Source: Gammaproteobacteria bacterium (GTDB lineage Bacteria; Pseudomonadota; Gammaproteobacteria; Beggiatoales; Beggiatoaceae). From it: 64,000 bases of DNA. A program made the position numbers and the translations under genes. How positions within the stretch are numbered: the stretch's first letter is position 1; each line of letters begins with the position of its first letter. Shown piece after piece: positions 52,560 to 60,706 of this stretch. The notes under the pieces are model-generated. The model saw only the letters and a list, made by a program, of their open reading frames with translations, did no database searches and was not told the DNA's origin. Location: positions 1-64,000 of the forward strand of contig QNES01000002.1 in the NCBI GenBank assembly GCA_003645255.1, read 5' to 3'.

Positions 52560-53378
52560 ATGTGCATAGAAATGGTATGCCACACCGACACAGGGCAAGT
52601 CCGTGAACATAACGAAGATCATATAGGTACTGACAAATCTTTAGGGTTAGCGATCCTAGCCGATGGCATGGGAGGATATCAAGCGGGAGAAGTCGCAAGC
52701 GAAATGGCAGTCAAAACCATCAGAAAACAACTAGGAACACTTCTCAAAACGCAGTTCCCCAAGCATCGTCTTATGAATCACCGCTATCATTCCGCTACTG
52801 TGCTACTTGAACAAGCTGTGTTAAAAGCTAATCAAATTATTTATAATTTGGCAGAACAGCAAGCCCGGTACCAGGGTATGGGCACAACGGTAGTCGCCGT
52901 GTTATTTCATAATGATTTTATCAGTGTTGCCCATGTAGGCGATTCGCGTTTGTATCGGCTCCGTGGCAAAACCTTTTGCCAACTCACCAAAGACCACTCA
53001 GTACGGCAAGAATTAATAGACTGCGGTTACTATACCCCAGAACAAGCACGCCATTCTCAGAATAAAAATCTCGTCACCCGGGCATTGGGAGTTGGTGAAC
53101 AAGTCAATGTTGAAATTCAAGAACACAAACTATTAGCTCAAGACATTTACTTGCTCTGTTCCGACGGCTTAAATGATATGGTTGACGACAATAATATTTA
53201 TGCTATTATAAAAAAAACCGCAACATTTGAAGAAAGAGCTAAGTTATTAACTCAAGCAGCCAACGAAAAAGGGGGTAAAGACAATATTTCCTTAATTTTA
53301 GTGCGTTCCTCTCAAGTGATACCCCAAAAAACCTGGTGGCAACGCTGGTTTAACTTTTTCAATAACAACAAAGATTAA
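52560..53378 (+). CDS. PP2C-type protein phosphatase
   Basis: A 272-residue Stp1-like PP2C. Metal-binding motifs are TGQVREHNEDHIG, LADGMGGYQAGEVAS, GTTVVAVLF, HVGDSRLYRL, SDGLNDMVDD and KGGKDNISLILV. The start at 52560 (one base after the kinase stop) has AAGGAG; the frame extends upstream inside the kinase but is not used. It should dephosphorylate the kinase and its targets. The short C-terminal tail (WWQRWFNFFNN) is amphipathic. Confidence 0.93.
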   Translation: MCIEMVCHTDTGQVREHNEDHIGTDKSLGLAILADGMGGYQAGEVASEMAVKTIRKQLGTLLKTQFPKHRLMNHRYHSATVLLEQAVLKANQIIYNLAEQQARYQGMGTTVVAVLFHNDFISVAHVGDSRLYRLRGKTFCQLTKDHSVRQELIDCGYYTPEQARHSQNKNLVTRALGVGEQVNVEIQEHKLLAQDIYLLCSDGLNDMVDDNNIYAIIKKTATFEERAKLLTQAANEKGGKDNISLILVRSSQVIPQKTWWQRWFNFFNNNKD

Positions 53379-53740
53379 ATATAAACCAGGATAGAATAAC
53401 TAAAGCGAGCGTAAAGTTAATGCCATTAAATTAAGCCTGGGCGAACACGCAGGTTAGCACCGAAATCCCCTGAATATGTGGAGATTGGTAGGGGCAGACC
53501 TGTGTGTCTGCCCTTAACGCAAATGGCAGTGGACTGATCCGTCCATCGCTAGCGTAGGGCTTTTTGCAGGAGTTTCCTTCTGGACACTAACTAAGGAAAA
53601 TGGATATTCTCTCCAACATTTTTGAAGGGGCTAAGTATCTATAGGTGTTCAGGTAAATACCTGTCAGGTATCCAAGACCTGACAGGTTTATAATGTGAAA
53701 CTTTGTTCCGAAGTCAATTATTTTTCTGAAATAGTATATT
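53379..53740. other. gene-free repeat cluster
   Basis: No gene. It contains GGGCGAACACGCAGG (53439), a full GGGGCAGACC...GTCTGCCC repeat (53492-53516), GGACTGATCCGTCC (53532-53545), and a second-family hairpin at 53655-53690 next to TATAGGTGTTCAGG (53640). Confidence 0.6.
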
Positions 53741-54325
53741 TCATACTATCCTTTCAATTTCTTCAGCAACCACAACATAACGCGAACCATCTTCTATATT
53801 GCTACAAGGATAACAACTGACTAAGGTCAAACGTCGATTCAAACTCGGTTCAACCCAGTAGGTATCTATTTTATTAACCACTTCAATCGCTGACACTTGG
53901 TAATGCCAACGTCCATTACGTAGGGATTCAAGCACTAACATATCGCCTGGTTTGAGTTTTTTCAAAAAACTCATATAGATGTCGCGATGGTGTACATTGA
54001 GTACACTATTACCCAATTCACCTGGTAATACGCTGCTGTCTGAATGCCCCAGGGCAAAAACAGACATTCCCTCACCCGCACGGGTTAGGACCACTTGTTC
54101 AACTTTCAAGTGGGGAATTAATAAACGAGCCAGGGGCCATGTATTAGCACCTGGCCAAGGTTTGACATGCAAACCACTTGCTTGAGTCCGTATCCAAGCC
54201 GTATGTAGCAAGCCATGCGCTAACCAGGCTTGGAGATACACACCATGGTTTTGATTGTATTGCCAGGTGACAATCCCCAAAATCAGGCCAAGAAAGAGAC
54301 TGCTCCCTCTAAGATGTTTTTTCAT
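53741..54325 (-). CDS. proteobacterial class sortase
   Basis: About 194 residues from MKKHLRGSSL. The active site is visible: His113 in HHRDIYMSF (motif HRD), Cys171 in TLVSCYPC, and Arg182 in GSRYVVV. An N-terminal hydrophobic helix (SSLFLGLILGIVTW) anchors it in the inner membrane, facing the periplasm. Sortases cut a C-terminal sorting signal and transfer the protein. In Gram-negatives this type serves a dedicated target with its own two-component system, and that system follows at 55110. The frame opens at 54355. Confidence 0.87.
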   Translation of the reverse strand: MKKHLRGSSLFLGLILGIVTWQYNQNHGVYLQAWLAHGLLHTAWIRTQASGLHVKPWPGANTWPLARLLIPHLKVEQVVLTRAGEGMSVFALGHSDSSVLPGELGNSVLNVHHRDIYMSFLKKLKPGDMLVLESLRNGRWHYQVSAIEVVNKIDTYWVEPSLNRRLTLVSCYPCSNIEDGSRYVVVAEEIERIV

Positions 54326-54368
54326 GGTATCGTTACTGATAACACTTTCAATCAAATGAACTCCAAAA

Positions 54369-54506
54369 TTAGCCTACTAAGGATAGTAGTAATACAATAC
54401 CAATCAATAATACTGATACCCCCGCTGACGTTAGTAGGCTAATGCCCAAAAAATTAAGCAAACTAATAAGTGGTGATGCCTGTGTATTCGGCTTAACCAT
54501 ATCCAT
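54369..54506 (-). CDS. 45-residue membrane peptide upstream of the sortase
   Basis: A small gene just before the sortase gene, same strand, stop 43 bases from the sortase start. It begins MDMVKPNTQASPL and then has one membrane helix (SVLLIGIVLLLSLVG end). A GAGGAA sequence lies seven bases before the ATG, and the ATG is close to the sequence TTGAGGAACAATT. A start-codon duplicate (M3) is possible. It has no recognised family. It could be a sortase partner or a short regulator, but could also be chance; the helix and RBS support a real gene. Confidence 0.55.
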   Translation of the reverse strand: MDMVKPNTQASPLISLLNFLGISLLTSAGVSVLLIGIVLLLSLVG

Positions 54507-55109
54507 AATTGTTCCTCAATGTTAAAAAGTGATACACTTATTATCCAAATTAATTGCCCATTTCACTCCGTTTTCTGAGCAAAAGTGGGCTTAAGTATTC
54601 CTGATAAAATATACATTATTAGAAATAATCATTAAAGTTTTATAATGATTCAGGTATAAAAAAATAATGCCATGTTTGCAACTTAAGTCTAACAAACCTG
54701 AATTAAAACAAGTTTCAAAATCATATTTTTGAAATAGATAAAATAACTTAATTCAATATCTTTAATCTTAATCTTAAATGCTAATTGCTTTCCTCAGTAT
54801 TGTATATATACTCCGAGCTATCAAGTTTTCCGATTTTAGCGTAGCAAGACGGAGTATCGTAGGGGCAGACATAAGTGTTTGTTCTAATACAAAAATCCTA
54901 AAACTTGAGTGCTCGGAGTATAAAGGGAAAATTATGATATTGATTCTGATTATTTTTAACAATGTTTATTGTCATCACCATTTTAGTTGCTTGCTTTTTT
55001 ATTAAATTTATAACACTTTATGATTGTACAGATTATATCTGGCAAGCTGATGACAAAATATGGCAAAAAAATGGAAATTTTCCATTGAATTGATAAAATG
55101 GAGTTAATA
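54507..55109. other. gene-free stretch around a MITE-like element
   Basis: About 600 bases without a gene between the divergently transcribed sortase and regulator. It holds the MITE-like element at 54807-54922 and AT-rich sequence that must contain both promoters. No clear -35/-10 pair is certain. Confidence 0.55.
54807..54922. repeat. 116-bp element with 23-bp inverted terminal repeats
   Basis: Left arm TATACTCCGAGCTATCAAG then TTTT; right arm is the complement except for two bases. Inside is a GTAGGGGCAGACATAAGTG repeat copy. No coding capacity; this is a MITE-like element. Confidence 0.8.
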
Positions 55110-55799
55110 ATGAGTCGTCACATTGCGATTGTTGAAGATGAGCCGGCTATTCGGGAAAATTATGCTGCCGTACTTCGTAGACAGGGCTATGAAGTCAGTA
55201 CTTATTCTAACCGTTTAGATGCGACGCAAGCATTTCATGCTCGTTTACCGGAATTGGTGTTATTAGATATTGGGTTAGAAGGTGAAGTGGAAGGTGGTTT
55301 TGATTTATGCCAAGCCTTACGCGCTTTATCGCATTATTTACCGATTATTTTTTTGACGGCACGCGATAGTGAATTTGATACCGTGTCAGGGTTACGCTTA
55401 GGGGCTGATGATTATTTGACTAAAGATATTAGTATGCATCATTTGTTGGCACGGATTGCGGCATTGTTCCGACGGGTAGATGCACTTAGGACACCCCCTT
55501 GTGCCGAAAATGTGATAGAAAAAGGTCCTTTATTATTAGACACTCTTCGGTTAACCGTGACTTGGCAGGGCGTAGCCGTGAATTTGACACTGACTGAATT
55601 TTGGATTGTACATGCTTTAGTGCGTTTTCCTGGGCATGTTAAAAACCGTGAGCAACTTTCTAAAAAAGCGAATGTGTTTGTTGATGATAGTACGATTACT
55701 TCGCATATTAAGCGTATTCGGAAAAAATTTGTTAGTATTGAGCCAAAATTTGCGGCGATTGAGACGGTTTATGGGATGGGATATCGTTGGATTCAGTAA
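55110..55799 (+). CDS. pdsR: dedicated sortase system response regulator
   Basis: A 229-residue OmpR-family regulator. Receiver domain 1-120 with Asp53 (LVLLDIGLEGEVEGGFDLCQ) and Lys105; wHTH C-terminal (FWIVHALVRFPGHVKNREQL, TITSHIKRIRKKF, GMGYRW). A long loop GLEGEVEGGFD after Asp53 and the neighbouring sortase fit the dedicated sortase regulator family. The ATG at 55110 has GGAG seven to eight bases upstream; the frame opens 12 bases earlier. It probably regulates the sortase and its targets. Confidence 0.88.
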   Translation: MSRHIAIVEDEPAIRENYAAVLRRQGYEVSTYSNRLDATQAFHARLPELVLLDIGLEGEVEGGFDLCQALRALSHYLPIIFLTARDSEFDTVSGLRLGADDYLTKDISMHHLLARIAALFRRVDALRTPPCAENVIEKGPLLLDTLRLTVTWQGVAVNLTLTEFWIVHALVRFPGHVKNREQLSKKANVFVDDSTITSHIKRIRKKFVSIEPKFAAIETVYGMGYRWIQ

Positions 55800-55866
55800 T
55801 CAGTTGTCAGTTATAAGTTATAAGTCAAAAAAAAATGTCGGGGTAGAGCACCGTGACTAGCACTAT

Positions 55867-55898
55867 AAAAAAATCCGATTTTTTGAAAAAATCGTATT
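55867..55898. repeat. hairpin repeat (CCG/CGT core)
   Basis: A family copy between the regulator and kinase genes of one operon. Confidence 0.75.
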
Positions 55899-55954
55899 GA
55901 TTTATGAGTTAAGAATCATCTTAACCACTACAAAAATTCAAATTTCATTAATTT

Positions 55955-58045
55955 ATGACGTTGACTATTCGTAGTAAAGTTTTATTACTGTCATTGACAC
56001 TATTTAGTATTCCCTATGTTGGTTATGAATATGTACGGGAAATGGAAAAATATTTGCGTGATAATCTTGAAACGTCGTTGGAGGATACGGCACGGGCATT
56101 GGCTAGTGTACTGAATGAACGCCCTGCATTATTTTCACGCAAACTGCTTGACACGGTACGTGAAGATGGGGAATTAGTTGCCCATTTTTTTAAAGAACCT
56201 ATTAAATTAGATGGTTACATCAATGATTGGCAAGAATATTTAGATAAAGTGGAGGGTTATGGCGATAAACATATTCTGAAAAATTTAGGAGACTATTCAC
56301 AAGATTCTTTATCTTTTAAACATGTTTTAGGAAAATATCAGAATTATTTATATGCCCTATTTATTGTACGTGATGAAAAAGTGGTGTACCGTGATAAATC
56401 TCTTATGCGTTTGGTTCACAGTGATCACCTACAAATTGTCATGCAGGAACCCAATCAACAATTTTATCGTTATGTTATTACACCTCATATACCAGGGTGG
56501 GTTAATGCGTATAAGGTGCGAGATCATCACGATGCCTATTCTTATCAAGCGCAGACGGAAAAACGTATTCAGTGCTTATGGCGAGAAACTAAAGAAGGTT
56601 ATATACTGGAATTACGGATTTCATTATCATTAATTGGTGAACGATTGGGCTTTGCCATTGCGGATGTTGATAATACTGAGCAACGGGAAATTAAAACTTT
56701 AATTGGCACGTCTCCCATACAAAATTTGGAAACGGTGGGAAAAGTATTTATTCCTTCTCCAGAAATTGAACGTATTATTCATTCTTTGGGAGATACACCA
56801 GGTCGTCGCTTGTGGGTGTTAGATAAACAGCGGCGGGTGCTGGCAAAAAGTGGAGAGTTAAAGCGTGACTTTTTCCGTCATCCACTTAATAGATTATATA
56901 GTTTATTACTTCCTCCCGTTTCAGAAGGTTTTAAAGATGATCAAGTACAAACTTCACGCCTTGAAGGGGAAGAAATTAATAGTGCTCTTCAAGGGCAAGC
57001 TGAAACTCGTTGGCATTCTACGGTGGATAAACAGGCTGTGATTGTTTCCGCAGCTCATCCGGTATGGGTTAATGATCAAGTCATTGGTGCCGTCGTGGTG
57101 GAAGAAACCAGTAGTAGCATTCAAACGGTGCAACGTCAAGCCATTGCCAATTTATTTAATAAAACTTTGATCGTTTTTTCAATTGTCACTGTATTATTGC
57201 TGGTATTTGCGACGCGCTTATCGGTGCGTTTGCGTTCATTACGCAATCAGGCTGAAACGGCTATTGATATCAACGGGCGAGTGACAACCAGTCAAATTGA
57301 TTCTTCTGCTCAAGATGAAATTGGTGACCTATCGCGCAGTTTTTCTAGCATTTTAAAAAAACTTAAACAGTACAATACTTATCTTGAGGGGATGGCGAGT
57401 CGATTATCACATGAATTACGAACACCCATTGCGGTAGTGCGCTCTTCCTTAGAAAATATTGAACAAGAAGATGAACCAGGTAAATCACAGATTTATATAG
57501 AACGCGCTAAACAGGGTATAAACCGTCTAAATACGATTATTACCCGTTTAAGTGAAGCGACTCGCCTTGAGCAAGCTTTACAAAATGTGGAACGAGAGGT
57601 ATTTGATTTAACGGAATTAGTAAGTAGTTGCGTAGAGGGGTATCGTTTAGCTTATCCTAACCAAGATTTTCAGGCACAACTTTCCTCAATTTCAATAACT
57701 TTAAAAGGGGCACCCGATCTCATTGCGCAAATGTTGGATAAACTTATTTCCAACGCGGTTGATTTTTCATTAGAAAATAGCCCTATTAAGGTTGAATTAT
57801 TGCTAAAAGGAAAAACCGCTCATTTAAAAGTCATTAATCGTGGTAAAGCATTACCGACTGATATGCCGGAGCGTTTATTTGAATCAATGGTTTCTTTACG
57901 CACTCAGCCGGGTAAAATGGAGCCACATTTGGGACTTGGCTTATATATGGTGCGCCTCATAGCGGGTTATCATGGTGGGCAAGTTCGAGCTGAAAATAAT
58001 CAAGAAGCACCTGGTGCAGTATTTACCATATCATTGCTGATATAG
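55955..58045 (+). CDS. pdsS: dedicated sortase system histidine kinase
   Basis: A 696-residue sensor kinase. A membrane helix at 8-25, a large periplasmic sensor (30-400) beginning KLDGYINDWQEYLDK, which resembles a CBM9-like fold, and a second helix (402-420). HAMP follows, then the dimerisation helix with phospho-acceptor His486 (RLSHELRTPIA) and an ATPase domain (KLISNAVDFSLE, GLGLYMVRLIAGYHGGQ). Such a sensor is the rule in dedicated sortase systems. It is encoded downstream of its regulator, after a hairpin. Confidence 0.9.
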   Translation: MTLTIRSKVLLLSLTLFSIPYVGYEYVREMEKYLRDNLETSLEDTARALASVLNERPALFSRKLLDTVREDGELVAHFFKEPIKLDGYINDWQEYLDKVEGYGDKHILKNLGDYSQDSLSFKHVLGKYQNYLYALFIVRDEKVVYRDKSLMRLVHSDHLQIVMQEPNQQFYRYVITPHIPGWVNAYKVRDHHDAYSYQAQTEKRIQCLWRETKEGYILELRISLSLIGERLGFAIADVDNTEQREIKTLIGTSPIQNLETVGKVFIPSPEIERIIHSLGDTPGRRLWVLDKQRRVLAKSGELKRDFFRHPLNRLYSLLLPPVSEGFKDDQVQTSRLEGEEINSALQGQAETRWHSTVDKQAVIVSAAHPVWVNDQVIGAVVVEETSSSIQTVQRQAIANLFNKTLIVFSIVTVLLLVFATRLSVRLRSLRNQAETAIDINGRVTTSQIDSSAQDEIGDLSRSFSSILKKLKQYNTYLEGMASRLSHELRTPIAVVRSSLENIEQEDEPGKSQIYIERAKQGINRLNTIITRLSEATRLEQALQNVEREVFDLTELVSSCVEGYRLAYPNQDFQAQLSSISITLKGAPDLIAQMLDKLISNAVDFSLENSPIKVELLLKGKTAHLKVINRGKALPTDMPERLFESMVSLRTQPGKMEPHLGLGLYMVRLIAGYHGGQVRAENNQEAPGAVFTISLLI

Positions 58046-58094
58046 ATGTTCAGAAAAATAAATTCTGTCGTCAAGAAATCCAATTAATAAACTT

Positions 58095-58727
58095 ATGATA
58101 ACGTATTCCCAAATTATTCGTGAGGGTTTATGGCACAATAACCTCGGTTTTGTTCAATTATTGGGGCTTTGTTCCTTGTTAGCGGTAACTGGCACTTTAG
58201 TCAATGGATTAGGTTTAGGTATTGCTACGACATTAATTTTAATGGCTTCTAATGTGACGGTTTCGCTTATTCGCAATATTGTACCTGACGAAATTCGTTT
58301 ACCGGTATTTGTATTACTCATCGCCTCATTTGTCACTGCCATTGAAATGATTATTAAAGCATTTTACTATAATTTATATTTATCACTGGGCATTTTTATT
58401 CCCTTGATTGTGACAAATTGTTCTGTCATAGGGCGAGTAGAAGCTTTTGCTTCTAAACAACCTGTTGATAAAGCCTTGTTAGATGGTTTAATGATGGGAA
58501 TCGGTTTCACCTTTGCTCTAACTATGTTGGGGGGGTTACGTGAACTATTAGGGCAGGGTACTTTATTTGCCCAGGCGGATTTAATGTTTGGACAAGCGGC
58601 GCAATGGATGACTATTACGGTATTTGAGGACTATCGGGGGTTTTTATTAGCTGTTTTGCCCCCAGGGGCATTTTTTGGTTTGGGGCTATTGATTGCCCTA
58701 AAAAATGCCATAGATAAACGTTTATAA
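58095..58727 (+). CDS. rnfE: electron transport complex subunit RnfE/RsxE
   Basis: A 210-residue protein with about six membrane helices and the RnfE signature: [78 protein letters not shown]. It belongs to the Rnf complex (RnfABCDGE), normally in one operon; here it stands alone. The final TAA is shared with the start of a TAACTGA array. Confidence 0.92.
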   Translation: MITYSQIIREGLWHNNLGFVQLLGLCSLLAVTGTLVNGLGLGIATTLILMASNVTVSLIRNIVPDEIRLPVFVLLIASFVTAIEMIIKAFYYNLYLSLGIFIPLIVTNCSVIGRVEAFASKQPVDKALLDGLMMGIGFTFALTMLGGLRELLGQGTLFAQADLMFGQAAQWMTITVFEDYRGFLLAVLPPGAFFGLGLLIALKNAIDKRL

Positions 58728-58745
58728 CTGATAACTGATAATTGA
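58725..58745. repeat. TAACTGA array overlapping the rnfE stop codon
   Basis: TAACTGA twice and TAATTGA, in which the first TAA is the rnfE stop codon. It ends three bases before the ATG of the next gene. Confidence 0.8.
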
Positions 58746-58748
58746 ACA

Positions 58749-59324
58749 ATGAGTCATTCTTTACAAGAGCAACTATTAAAAAGTGGCTTGGTATCTCAAG
58801 ATCAAGCTAAAAAAGCTGATAAACAGGCAAAATTAAATACTCATCAGCAACAAAAGCAGAAAAAAAAGCGTAAAAAACGAAGTACGCCTGAACCAATCGA
58901 TACGGAATCAATCGCCTATATCGCAGCAAAAGCACAGGAAGAAGAAATCGAACGTGCTAAAGAATTGAATCGCCAAAAAGAGGTTCAACGTCTGGAAAAA
59001 GAGTTACAAGCGCAAGTACGTGATCTCATTCAACGTCATCAAGTGAATGATCCCAAAGCAAATGTAAGTTATAATTTTGTCGAAGCTGGCAAATTCGTTA
59101 AAAACTTTTTCGTCAACGATAAACAGCAACAGCAACTCGCTAATGGTTTTTTAGCTATCACGCTTTTAGATGACACATACTATCTCGTACCGGCTCCCAT
59201 TGCCGAAAAATTACTTGAGCGTGTGCCTGAAACGGTGGTTTATCTTAATAAGGAGAAAGAAAAAACCAGTAATGAAGATGATCCTTATGCAGATTATCCT
59301 ATTCCGGATGATTTGATGTGGTAA
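58749..59324 (+). CDS. DUF2058 (YaiL-like) protein
   Basis: A 191-residue protein. The N-terminus SHSLQEQLLKSGLVSQDQAK, a highly basic stretch (KQKKKRKKR) and a C-terminal domain (NVSYNFVEAGKFVKNFFVND, YYLVPAPIAEKLLER) are typical of the DUF2058 family, which is thought to bind nucleic acid. No catalytic residue known. Confidence 0.88.
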   Translation: MSHSLQEQLLKSGLVSQDQAKKADKQAKLNTHQQQKQKKKRKKRSTPEPIDTESIAYIAAKAQEEEIERAKELNRQKEVQRLEKELQAQVRDLIQRHQVNDPKANVSYNFVEAGKFVKNFFVNDKQQQQLANGFLAITLLDDTYYLVPAPIAEKLLERVPETVVYLNKEKEKTSNEDDPYADYPIPDDLMW

Positions 59325-59378
59325 AAGCTGAAGAAATGGTGCTTTGTCAAAATGACTGAGGTTCACAGATAGGTGTAA

Positions 59379-60422
59379 ATGATGAAATACAGTATTTTAG
59401 GAAACACGGAACTTAAAGTAAGTCGTATCTGTTTAGGAACGATGACTTATGGTGAGCAAAATACAGAAGCTCAAGCTCATGAACAACTAGATTATGCCCT
59501 AAGCCAAGGTATCAATTTTATTGACACTGCCGAAATGTATTCGGTACCACCTAAAGCGGAAACTTACGGTCTGACTGAGACTTATATTGGTACTTGGTTA
59601 AAGAAACGTCAAGACAGGGATAAAATTATTTTGGCAACGAAAGTTGCTGGTCCCGGTGAAATAGCCAATTATGTCCGAGGTGGACCGCGCCTAAATCGGG
59701 ATAATATCCGTCAAGCTGTAGATGCCAGCTTGCAACGCTTGCAAACAGATTATATTGATCTTTACCAAGTCCATTGGCCAGATCGGCAGACCAATTTTTT
59801 TGGGCAACTAGGTTATATCCATAATGATAGTGAGGAAAGCACCCCTATCGAAGAAACCCTTTCAGCCTTGGGGGAGTTAGTTCAGGCAGGTAAAATTCGT
59901 TATGTGGGTGTGTCTAACGAAACGCCCTGGGGCGTGATGACTTATCTAAAACTTACTATGCAACGCCATTTACCCAGGCTGGTTAGTATCCAAAATCCCT
60001 ATAACCTCTTAAACCGTACTTATGAAGTCGGTTTAGCGGAAATTTCACACCGTGAAAAAGTAAGCTTATTGGCATACTCGCCCTTGGCGTTTGGCGCGTT
60101 ATCAGGTAAATATCTTAATGGTGTACGCCCTGCCGGCGCAAGACTAACTTTATTTGAACGCTTTGATCGTTACACCAAAAATGAATATGCCACACAAGCG
60201 GTCCAAGCGTATGTGGCATTAGCTAAAAAATATGGATTCGAGCCCGCACAAATGGCTTTAGCCTATGTTAATAGTCGCCCTTTTCTGACGAGTAATATTA
60301 TTGGCGCAACAACGATGGAACAACTGAAAACCGATATTGCTAGTATTGATATGGTGTTAAATGACGAGCTGTTAGAAGATATCGAAGCAATTCATCAGAA
60401 ACATTCTAATCCTTGTCCCTGA
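59379..60422 (+). CDS. aldo-keto reductase (Tas-like)
   Basis: A 347-residue aldo-keto reductase barrel. The catalytic tetrad is visible: Asp, Tyr (DTAEMYS), Lys (LATKVAG) and His (YQVHWPD). NADPH-binding segments near the C-terminus include IIGATTMEQLKTDI. The Tas branch is indicated by the insert at 64-110 (PPKAETYGLTETYIG). The physiological substrate is unknown. Confidence 0.92.
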   Translation: MMKYSILGNTELKVSRICLGTMTYGEQNTEAQAHEQLDYALSQGINFIDTAEMYSVPPKAETYGLTETYIGTWLKKRQDRDKIILATKVAGPGEIANYVRGGPRLNRDNIRQAVDASLQRLQTDYIDLYQVHWPDRQTNFFGQLGYIHNDSEESTPIEETLSALGELVQAGKIRYVGVSNETPWGVMTYLKLTMQRHLPRLVSIQNPYNLLNRTYEVGLAEISHREKVSLLAYSPLAFGALSGKYLNGVRPAGARLTLFERFDRYTKNEYATQAVQAYVALAKKYGFEPAQMALAYVNSRPFLTSNIIGATTMEQLKTDIASIDMVLNDELLEDIEAIHQKHSNPCP

Positions 60423-60435
60423 TATACTAAAATAA

Positions 60436-60536
60436 GGAATCAGGATTTAATAAATCCAAAACTTGAACTGTCAAACCTGACAGGTTTTCAAAACCTGTCA
60501 GGTTTAGTTTTTGAGGTTTTATTAAATCCGCATTCC
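60436..60536. repeat. nested palindromic element with hairpin core
   Basis: Outer inverted repeats GGAATCAGGATTTAATAAA / TTTATTAAATCCGCATTCC flank a perfect second-family hairpin at 60473-60505. It abuts the next element at 60537. Confidence 0.75.
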
Positions 60537-60668
60537 TAAGTACAACGGATTTTAGAATTCAATGGATAACAGCGGAATGCTTGAGTTTCGATAATGGCGG
60601 TATTGAAAAACTCGAAATAATGGTTCATAACATTCACATTACCAGGGAGATAAAATCCGTTGTACTTA
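60537..60668. repeat. 132-bp element with 18-bp perfect inverted repeats
   Basis: Ends TAAGTACAACGGATTTTA and TAAAATCCGTTGTACTTA. Inside a weak dyad GAGTTTCGATAATGGCGG ... GAAAAACTC. No gene. A MITE-like element. Confidence 0.82.
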
Positions 60669-60706
60669 ACCAGAAAAATGGCAATGCGTCCCCGAACACA
60701 AGCGTT

